Origin: Bacteroidales bacterium UBA6229
GTDB lineage: Bacteria; Bacteroidota; Bacteroidia; Bacteroidales; F082
Direction of reading: 5' to 3'
Length of the DNA: 29,191 bases
Assembly: GCA_002440975.1 (NCBI GenBank)
Contig: DJWN01000138.1
Location: 1 to 29,191 of the forward strand
The notes under the pieces: generated by a model
Databases searched by the model: none
What the model saw: only the letters and a program-made list of their open reading frames with translations
What the model was told of the DNA's origin: nothing
Program-made: the position numbers and the translations under genes
Part shown: positions 23,440 through 29,191 of the stretch, piece after piece
How the letters are laid out: each line of letters begins with the position of its first letter
How positions within the stretch are numbered: the stretch's first letter is position 1

Positions 23440-24708
23440 TTAATGGAGCACTTTAAGATTCACCTCTTCAATTTTATTGTCGCTTGCTTTTAACACTTTG
23501 ATCCGGTAATCCTCAATGGTGATTTCCTCCCCAAAATCGGGGATGCTTTCGTGATGATACAGGATAAAGCCTGCTAAAGTTTCATACTCATCTGATTCTG
23601 GAAGGTTGAGCTTATAGGTTTCGTTCAGATAATCTATTTCCAGGCGTGTTGACAAATGAAATTCGTTTTCCGAAAGCTGAACTTCCACGTCTTCTTCTTC
23701 GTCAAATTCATCTTCTATCTCACCAAAAATCTCTTCAATAACATCCTCCATCGAAACAATGCCTGCCGTTCCGCCAAATTCATCAACTACTACAGCAATT
23801 CCTTGTCGTGCCTGAATAAAGTAGCGCAAAAGCAAATTGGCCGGATAAGTTTCCGGAAACACTTCGATGCTCCGCAAAACTTCCTGTATGCTTTCAGGCC
23901 TTTTATACACATCGTAGGAATGTATATATCCAATTATATTATCTATCGAGTTTTCGTAAACCAATAATTTGGAATGCTTGGTTTCTTCAAACTTCTTAAC
24001 AACCAATTCCATTTGTTCGGTACTCTTAACGGCTTCTATTTCCGTTCGTGGCAACATGCATTCGCGCAGCTTTATGTGTTTGAATTCGATTGCATTCTGA
24101 AACAGTTGTATATCATGTTTGTTTTGCACTTCATCCTGCTGTGGCGATACATATTCGCGCAGATACTCATTCAAATCAACAGTACTAAATCGGTAATCAT
24201 CCTGGTTGAGATTCATTCTGAAAACATATTTCAGGATCAGTTCGGCCAAACCAATGTATATGATTATGAATGGATAAAGCAAATAATATATTACCCAAAT
24301 AGGCAAGGCCATTAGGCTAAGTATGCCATTGGGATTGATTCGAAAAATAATCTTGGGCAAAAACTCAGCAACGATCAGGATTAGAACCGTAGAAAGAAAG
24401 GTTTGTATCAGCAACACGCTAAAATCTGAGTTCACCGCATCGGGCAAAACATTGATGATGTGCGGTTCGAGAATATTTGCCATGGCAATCCCATAAACCA
24501 CCAACGCAATATTATTACCTAACAGCAGTGCACCTATAAATCGGGAAGGATTTTTGTAGAAAGGGTTGAGCAAACGAGCAGCAAACTTATTTTTCTTCAG
24601 ATCCAATTCGATCCTGAGCCGGTTTGAACTTACAAAAGCAATCTCCATCCCGGAGAAAAATCCCGAAAAAATTAAGGTTAGCGCAATGAGTTGTAAATCG
24701 GTCACCAA
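23440..24708 (-). CDS. CNNM/CorC-HlyC family membrane protein (hemolysin-like)
   Basis: Integral membrane protein of 422 residues, probably a divalent cation (magnesium/cobalt) transporter or its regulator. N-terminal CNNM/DUF21 domain with about four TM segments (LIALTLIFSGFFSGMEIAFVSS; ALLLGNNIALVVYGIAMA; FLSTVLILIVAEFLPKIIF; LPIWVIYYLLYPFIIIYIGLAELI), a CBS pair (MLPRTEIEAVKSTEQMELV...IGYIHSYDV; RQGIAVVVDEFGGTAGIVSMEDVIEEIFGEI), and a CorC_HlyC domain at the C-terminus. The start is TTG (24708) or GTG (24705), unusual beside mostly ATG neighbours. A 67-base gap separates it from lptC upstream; the two may share a transcript. Confidence 0.93.
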   Translation of the reverse strand: MVTDLQLIALTLIFSGFFSGMEIAFVSSNRLRIELDLKKNKFAARLLNPFYKNPSRFIGALLLGNNIALVVYGIAMANILEPHIINVLPDAVNSDFSVLLIQTFLSTVLILIVAEFLPKIIFRINPNGILSLMALPIWVIYYLLYPFIIIYIGLAELILKYVFRMNLNQDDYRFSTVDLNEYLREYVSPQQDEVQNKHDIQLFQNAIEFKHIKLRECMLPRTEIEAVKSTEQMELVVKKFEETKHSKLLVYENSIDNIIGYIHSYDVYKRPESIQEVLRSIEVFPETYPANLLLRYFIQARQGIAVVVDEFGGTAGIVSMEDVIEEIFGEIEDEFDEEEDVEVQLSENEFHLSTRLEIDYLNETYKLNLPESDEYETLAGFILYHHESIPDFGEEITIEDYRIKVLKASDNKIEEVNLKVLH

Positions 24709-24775
24709 AAATTAATTGATTGTCAAAATTAACATAAATCCTGCTATTATCAAGCCGGTCCAAAAGCCAGTGTAC

Positions 24776-25354
24776 CTATTCCTGAGCTTCTTCTTCAATT
24801 TCGAGTGTGCCTCTCATATTATGTATGGTACGTTGGTCGAAGCCTTCGGTGGCAACCAGGCTGTCGCCAAAAATAACTTTATCGGGTGAAGTAATTTTAA
24901 CAAAGGCACGCGTAAAAATAATGCGTTTACGCTGATCCCAAAAAAGTGATTCGGTATTCAGACGTTCCTGTGTTTCATAATTTTCCACTTCCACATCGTT
25001 GCGGGTTTCGAATAGTTTGATGTTTTCGTAACTGATGCCATAGTTTGCCCTGATTCGCGAGGTGATCTGCATAGCCGAATCGAAGAAGAAAGCCTCAAAA
25101 CCATCCGGAAATTCCAGGCTTGGGTTGTTGCCTTCATACCGATTCATGGCAGGAGCTTCCAGCCGCATCTTAACCCTGCCCGAATCACTTCTGAAATAGG
25201 TTATGGTGTCGGCACTTACATCGGCCAGGGTATCGCGCTGGGTGATTTCATGGATGACCTGAAGTGAATTTTCACATGAAAAAAACATCATAACAACAAA
25301 AGTCGCTATGATGTTAAATTGTATAGTATATCGCAGATGATAGCCGGTTTTCAC
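24776..25354 (-). CDS. lptC: LPS export periplasmic protein LptC, lipoprotein-like
   Basis: A 192-residue protein bridging the inner-membrane LPS extraction ATPase to LptA in lipopolysaccharide transport. N-terminal hydrophobic segment ends in FFSC (Cys27), so it may be lipidated, whereas E. coli LptC keeps a TM anchor. The beta-jellyroll pattern SADTITYFRSDSGRVKMRLEAPAMNRYEG, FPDGFEAFFFDS and SLFWDQRKRIIFT...DKVIFGDSLVATEGFD is typical of LptC/Lpt proteins in Bacteroidota. The start is GTG at 25354, the only one upstream of the signal. It lies 9 bases after the TPR gene, in the coaX operon. Confidence 0.9.
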   Translation of the reverse strand: MKTGYHLRYTIQFNIIATFVVMMFFSCENSLQVIHEITQRDTLADVSADTITYFRSDSGRVKMRLEAPAMNRYEGNNPSLEFPDGFEAFFFDSAMQITSRIRANYGISYENIKLFETRNDVEVENYETQERLNTESLFWDQRKRIIFTRAFVKITSPDKVIFGDSLVATEGFDQRTIHNMRGTLEIEEEAQE

Positions 25355-25363
25355 AGTTGGTGC

Positions 25364-26788
25364 TTATCGCGAAGCGCGTATTGTGGTAGTTTCTGTAAAC
25401 CAACATTCGACGGTATAAGAATCGCCTTCTTTGTAATCGTAAAAGAAAATGGTTTCGAGTGACGGAAAATACACAGAATAGTCAGCGATCCGTTTGTTGG
25501 CAGTTTCTGTCACACTAGGATCCACTTGTTTGGCACGCTGGTACTTATCAACAGCTGCCCAGTAGGCTACCCTGCTTGTAAATTCATTATTACCACATTC
25601 TTTGGCACTTGAGGCATAAAGATCACCGATGGTGATATAAGGTGCTCCATCGTTAGGATCAAGCTCAATGGCTTTATAGGCCATCTGACGTGCACGGGGA
25701 TAATTTTTGAGTGCTCTGTTTACTTCGGCCAACAATTTGTATGCATTATGTGCTCTTTCTATGTTTTCTGATTTCGTAGCCCCTTCCAGGTATTCAATTG
25801 CTTCGTTGTATTTCTGATCTTTCAGCAATAGTCGTCCGATCAGGTAGGCCGATTCGGGACTTGGCTGTAATTCGTGTAGTTTCTTACTGGCATTCAAATA
25901 AAGCGGATCATCTGTACAATTGCGCTTGTCGAGCATATTGGTGATCTTGGTCAGCAAATCTATATTCTCTGGTGTGGCTTGAAATTTCTTCCTGAAAATA
26001 TTCACTAAATCTTCACAGGTGGCAAAAGGTTCGAAAGTGGCATCGATATTACCTTTAAAGTTTTTGTAATGCTCAACCCAACGGTTATCACCCCGGGCTT
26101 CCAAGCCTTTGATGTTATGATCCAAAATATCCATTACCTGATCGTATGCTTCAACTATTTCGGTACTATCAACTTTTGATTTACGTGCCATTTTGATTAC
26201 AGAGCGGAAGTAATAAATCAAAACTGATCCATCAGTAGCATCTCCATCAAGTTCAATTGCCCGCTTCAAGGTGTTATAGGTTGCTTCGTAACGTTCGGGT
26301 GCATAGGTATATAGGTCAATACCTTTTCGTCCAAGAATTGATCCTTCCTGTTGCTGACCTGTTTTATAGTGATCAGGAAAATATTGAATGCGCTGGTCAT
26401 AGACCATCATTAAGGTATCAATGAGTTTTTCTTTAATTGCTTCATCTTTTTCGTTTTCGATGCGGTACTGCATAATCTTTGCGCCATCAACATACGTATT
26501 TTCGCTTCCCAACGGACAGTTCACAAATACCCATCTCCAGGGTTTTATAATATCTTTTATGGAGGCACTGGTATAGTCGCTGGCCTTCCATTGTTTGTAA
26601 AATTCCCGATAAAGTGAAATATTGATCACACAGCTTAAACTGTCTTCGCCATACTTCTTCATTGGTTTTTCCTGCGGAAAATCCAGTTTGTTTTCCAGCT
26701 TATCCAAACTGTTTGCTGATGCAGCTGCGATAGCCAGCCCAATACTTGCAAACAGCAGCAGCATGATTCTGATCTCTTTCGTTTTCAT
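25364..26788 (-). CDS. Exported TPR-repeat protein, function unknown
   Basis: A 474-residue protein with signal peptide (MKTKEIRIMLLLFASIGLAIA, then AASANS) and helical repeats. Clear tetratricopeptide-like units occur in the second half (SAYLIGRLLLKDQKYNEAIEYL, HNAYKLLAEVNRALKNYPRA, KAIELDPNDGAPYITIGDLY, and the segment with AVDKYQRAKQVDPS). The middle is also helical and contains acidic and aromatic residues. It is probably periplasmic. The TPR scaffold suggests a protein-interaction role, perhaps with the outer-membrane barrel upstream or the LPS export protein downstream. The association of this TPR protein with coaX and lptC is known in Bacteroidota genomes, but no specific function is assigned. 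Confidence 0.88.
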   Translation of the reverse strand: MKTKEIRIMLLLFASIGLAIAAASANSLDKLENKLDFPQEKPMKKYGEDSLSCVINISLYREFYKQWKASDYTSASIKDIIKPWRWVFVNCPLGSENTYVDGAKIMQYRIENEKDEAIKEKLIDTLMMVYDQRIQYFPDHYKTGQQQEGSILGRKGIDLYTYAPERYEATYNTLKRAIELDGDATDGSVLIYYFRSVIKMARKSKVDSTEIVEAYDQVMDILDHNIKGLEARGDNRWVEHYKNFKGNIDATFEPFATCEDLVNIFRKKFQATPENIDLLTKITNMLDKRNCTDDPLYLNASKKLHELQPSPESAYLIGRLLLKDQKYNEAIEYLEGATKSENIERAHNAYKLLAEVNRALKNYPRARQMAYKAIELDPNDGAPYITIGDLYASSAKECGNNEFTSRVAYWAAVDKYQRAKQVDPSVTETANKRIADYSVYFPSLETIFFYDYKEGDSYTVECWFTETTTIRASR

Positions 26789-26810
26789 TTTGTAGCGTGT
26801 TAGTTATATG

Positions 26811-28100
26811 CTAATTATATCTTCGTTTTACAAACCAACGCTCATAAATAGAGACACCGACTGTAAAATTAACAAATGTTTCTTTTATGAGGCTCTTAGC
26901 CGTTGTTCCACCTTGTCCCACTTCCAGGCTAAGGTCGATAGTAGTTAAAGAACGTGGTAATGGCAATCCAAGACCAAAACTTATGCCAAACTCATTAATC
27001 GACTGTCCGTAAAGATTCAGATAGGTTTGATTATACCTTGCACCTAATCTGTATGTTATTCTGCTCCAATATTTTGATATAGATGTGTGTTTAGGCGTAA
27101 ATTCTCCTCCAAGGGCAATCTTCCAGGCATTCTGAAGTGAATCAGGCTGGTTATCTATGCTAAAAGTTTTCCAGTTTTGCCAGTTGGCATCCAAGCCAAC
27201 CAGCCAGCGATCTTTTTTCTGAAAACTTAATCCAATCCCTGCTGAATGCGGCAATTCAATCCTTCCATCTTTTTCGGGTTTATAGGAAATGGTATCCAAA
27301 AAATATTCAATTCCTCCATCAACACCTCCAAAAAGCGAACGTACAAGGGTTTCGTGTTTTGCTTTCAACCTCACCTTTTGACCATAAACCAGCCCCACAT
27401 TAAATTGATAATCATTGGCCAGCGGCTGCGTGTAATAAATGCCGTAATCAAATATAAAATCATCGGCCAGCAGTCGTTGCTCTATTTTGGTATTGGAATA
27501 AAAAGTAGAATCAGGAAAATAAAGCAAGGTACTAGTGGTATTTCGGCCAAAAACATATGTGAAGTTTACACCAAAGGATAAACGATCTGTGATTTTGAAT
27601 CCATTTCCAAAATACAACTGGTTCAGTCCGCCATCACCGGTAAAAGCATAATTATAATTGCCAATTTCCTCCTGAAAATCACTCACAACAATATTATAGC
27701 CTATATCAGAATAAGGAAGCAGGCCTATTGCCACCCTCCACTGCCGCAGCACGGGAAAACCCATCGAAAAATAACTCAAACTGGCACTGCTTCCCTGCTC
27801 TGTAAGGGTAGCAGTGCGATAGGTTGACGAGCTCATCTTCATGCCTGCATTAAAAAGAAATGACAAGGAATCAAAATAGACGTAAGTAGCAGGGTTTGAT
27901 GGGTTTACAAATCGATTGCTGGCAATGGCATTGGATATTCCTCCCATTCCGTGAAGCCGCGTATTTACGCTCTTGTCTTTGATCTGGCCAATGCCAAAAC
28001 GTGAATATGGCGATATGGTGCCTGTTTGTCCTATTACGGCCTGAAATGCCAGTAAAAAAACAATAATCCCGAGTATTTTTCTCAACTTATTGACTTTCAT
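26811..28100 (-). CDS. Outer-membrane beta-barrel protein, FadL-like
   Basis: A 429-residue protein with signal peptide (MKVNKLRKILGIIVFLLAFQAVIG, then QTG). The mature part begins TISPYSRFGIGQIKD...LHGMGGISNAIASNRFVNPSNPATYVY, the pattern of Bacteroidota outer-membrane proteins distantly related to FadL/OmpP1 and PorV. Alternating hydrophobic/polar, aromatic-rich strands continue to the end. Its start overlaps the coaX stop by 14 bases, so it is translated from the coaX transcript. Substrate or role is unknown; a gene at this place after coaX is conserved in many Bacteroidota. Confidence 0.88.
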   Translation of the reverse strand: MKVNKLRKILGIIVFLLAFQAVIGQTGTISPYSRFGIGQIKDKSVNTRLHGMGGISNAIASNRFVNPSNPATYVYFDSLSFLFNAGMKMSSSTYRTATLTEQGSSASLSYFSMGFPVLRQWRVAIGLLPYSDIGYNIVVSDFQEEIGNYNYAFTGDGGLNQLYFGNGFKITDRLSFGVNFTYVFGRNTTSTLLYFPDSTFYSNTKIEQRLLADDFIFDYGIYYTQPLANDYQFNVGLVYGQKVRLKAKHETLVRSLFGGVDGGIEYFLDTISYKPEKDGRIELPHSAGIGLSFQKKDRWLVGLDANWQNWKTFSIDNQPDSLQNAWKIALGGEFTPKHTSISKYWSRITYRLGARYNQTYLNLYGQSINEFGISFGLGLPLPRSLTTIDLSLEVGQGGTTAKSLIKETFVNFTVGVSIYERWFVKRRYN

Positions 28101-28812
28101 TAAATTCCATTATAAACCTCAGGCCTTCCAATACCAGGTTTGAGGCTGCAAAGATGTTAACTTTAAACCTTTTATCAAAATATTTATTGTCTCCGCCACC
28201 TATTAATACTGTTAAATCTTTGTAATTACTGGCATATCGATCAATCACACCTTCAATTTCTGCCTGAACGCCATTCATCACACCAGATTGCAGGGAGCTT
28301 TCTGTATCGTAACCAATCAGCGGTGTTTTATCGGTTGGTTCGGCCATCGGAAGTTTGGCAGTAAAGGCGTTCATGGCTTTGAATCGCATACGAATTCCGG
28401 GACTGATTGCGCCGCCCAGATAAATACCTTCTGCCGTAAGCAAGTCGTAGGTGATGCAGCTGCCCATATCGATCACCAATACATTTTTATCAGAAAAACG
28501 CTCGTAAGCAGTTGCTGCCAGTGCAATACGATCGGCTCCCAGGCTTTGCGGACTTTTGTAGGCAATTTTGAATGGGAGCGGGATTTTTGCATCCAGGAGT
28601 ATCATATTGTTCTGTTCTTCTGTCCAGCCCTGCAATCGTGCCGGCAATTCCTTTACAGAACCAATAATCCCACCGGAATAGGAGTGCTGTGAAATCCAAT
28701 TCAAAAGATCTTCTTCGCTCCCGAAGCTTTGAACGTCACGCAAACAGCCTGACTCAGAATGAGCCAATTTGATTAAGGTATTGCCAATATCCAGGATGAT
28801 TTTCTGAGCCAT
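28087..28812 (-). CDS. coaX: Type III pantothenate kinase
   Basis: Phosphorylates pantothenate in the first step of coenzyme A synthesis, in the cytoplasm. The 241 residues show the ASKHA fold motifs of CoaX: DIGNT (8-12), SLGADR, VIDMGSCITYDLL, the GGAISPGIRMR segment, FTAKLP, and LIGGGDN near the C-terminus. Length is typical (about 240-260). It is the first gene of an operon with the barrel, TPR and lptC genes. A TAAATTTG box on minus (28848-28841) lies 29 bases upstream. Confidence 0.95.
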   Translation of the reverse strand: MAQKIILDIGNTLIKLAHSESGCLRDVQSFGSEEDLLNWISQHSYSGGIIGSVKELPARLQGWTEEQNNMILLDAKIPLPFKIAYKSPQSLGADRIALAATAYERFSDKNVLVIDMGSCITYDLLTAEGIYLGGAISPGIRMRFKAMNAFTAKLPMAEPTDKTPLIGYDTESSLQSGVMNGVQAEIEGVIDRYASNYKDLTVLIGGGDNKYFDKRFKVNIFAASNLVLEGLRFIMEFNESQ

Positions 28813-28840
28813 TAAAATAAGCCATGTTACTTTCAGCTGA

Positions 28841-28848
28841 CAAATTTA
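28841..28848 (-). promoter_or_regulatory. Predicted -7 box of the coaX operon
   Basis: TAAATTTG on minus matches TAnnTTTG and would give a leader of about 20 bases. No clear -33 TTTG is present. The remaining bases up to 29049 show no gene and no strong hairpin. Confidence 0.4.
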
Positions 28849-29049
28849 ATGTTTTTTATGCCGGCAGAATGCCCCATTGAAGTAAGTGATTCTATTCACC
28901 CTGCTTGTCTCCCCTTGTTTCTCAACAGATTGCTTACAAATAACAGTAAAAACTCATCAAATTATAGTGCCTTACAGCGAATCTTTCTTGAAAACCGTAA
29001 ACACCCCATTAGCGTTTGTAGAAAAACTCTTATGCATAAAAACAAAAAC

Positions 29050-29191
29050 CTACCGCACAACCAGCTTCTCCACATACCACCTTTCTCCATCCCACAGCCT
29101 CACCAGATACAATCCTTTGGGCAAATGTGCCACATCAATCTTGTGAAAATGACTGCCTGGCTTTGCTTTGTATAGCAGTTTGCCTGAGGAG
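29050..29191 (-). CDS. C-terminus of a T9SS-secreted protein (5' end beyond right edge)
   Basis: The minus-strand frame enters from the right edge and ends at TAG 29052-29050. The last 46 residues read SSGKLLYKAKPGSHFHKIDV, then AHLPKGLYLVRLWDGERWYV and EKLVVR. This is the type A C-terminal sorting domain of the type IX secretion system: a GKLL-type strand, the L(P)KGLYLVRL strand and a terminal (Y/F)xxKLVVR. The signal is cleaved during export across the outer membrane. The enzyme or adhesin it belongs to is outside the window. Confidence 0.85.
   Translation of the reverse strand, partial: SSGKLLYKAKPGSHFHKIDVAHLPKGLYLVRLWDGERWYVEKLVVR

Noticed and set aside
28849..29175. Plus-strand frames of 86-108 codons at the right end
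   Set aside because: They are antisense to the T9SS sorting domain and the upstream gap, and their translations are not protein-like.

Overview
The window reads as chromosomal DNA of a Bacteroidota (Bacteroidetes) member, probably an environmental Bacteroidales-type lineage. Supporting signs are a type IX secretion (T9SS) C-terminal sorting domain at the right edge, an SDR-type threonine dehydrogenase, a GldA/GldF/GldG-DUF4340 cluster, a CoaX-barrel-TPR-LptC-CorC-PpiD gene order, and several TAnnTTTG-like -7 promoter boxes. I see no rRNA, tRNA or CRISPR array.

Layout. 1-2680: a secreted protein running off the left edge, a 112-bp inverted-repeat element, a lipoprotein gene that seems to have lost its start codon, and a coding-like remnant behind a good promoter. 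2679-5585: cysS and a threonine dehydrogenase (tdh), both on minus. 5653-7733: an AT-rich foreign-looking restriction-modification locus on plus, with an ApaLI-like endonuclease interrupted by a 141-bp in-phase insertion and a beta-class DNA methyltransferase. Imperfect copies of a GTTA..TGC..GTAGGAC motif border it, like integron-cassette or att boundaries.

8082-12521: a nitrite/NO cluster on plus: di-iron Fe-S repair protein (RIC), an NsrR-like Rrf2 regulator, a copper nitrite reductase fused to cytochrome c, a NirV-like protein, a SCO copper chaperone and a pterin carbinolamine dehydratase. A shared 21-bp motif stands upstream of both ric and nirK, so the regulator encoded between them probably controls both. 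NirK makes NO, SCO probably delivers copper, RIC repairs nitrosative damage and the Rrf2 protein senses it.

12530-16769: a AAA_14/DUF4143 ATPase behind two tandem palindromes, threonine aldolase, rlmN and a ferredoxin-NADP reductase-like flavoprotein, all minus. 16810-21001: DUF4340, GldG, GldF and GldA, an ABC-type membrane complex. 21105-28848: envelope genes on minus: ppiD, a CNNM/CorC protein, lptC, a TPR protein, an outer-membrane barrel and coaX. 29050-29191: the C-terminal T9SS sorting domain of a gene that continues past the right edge.
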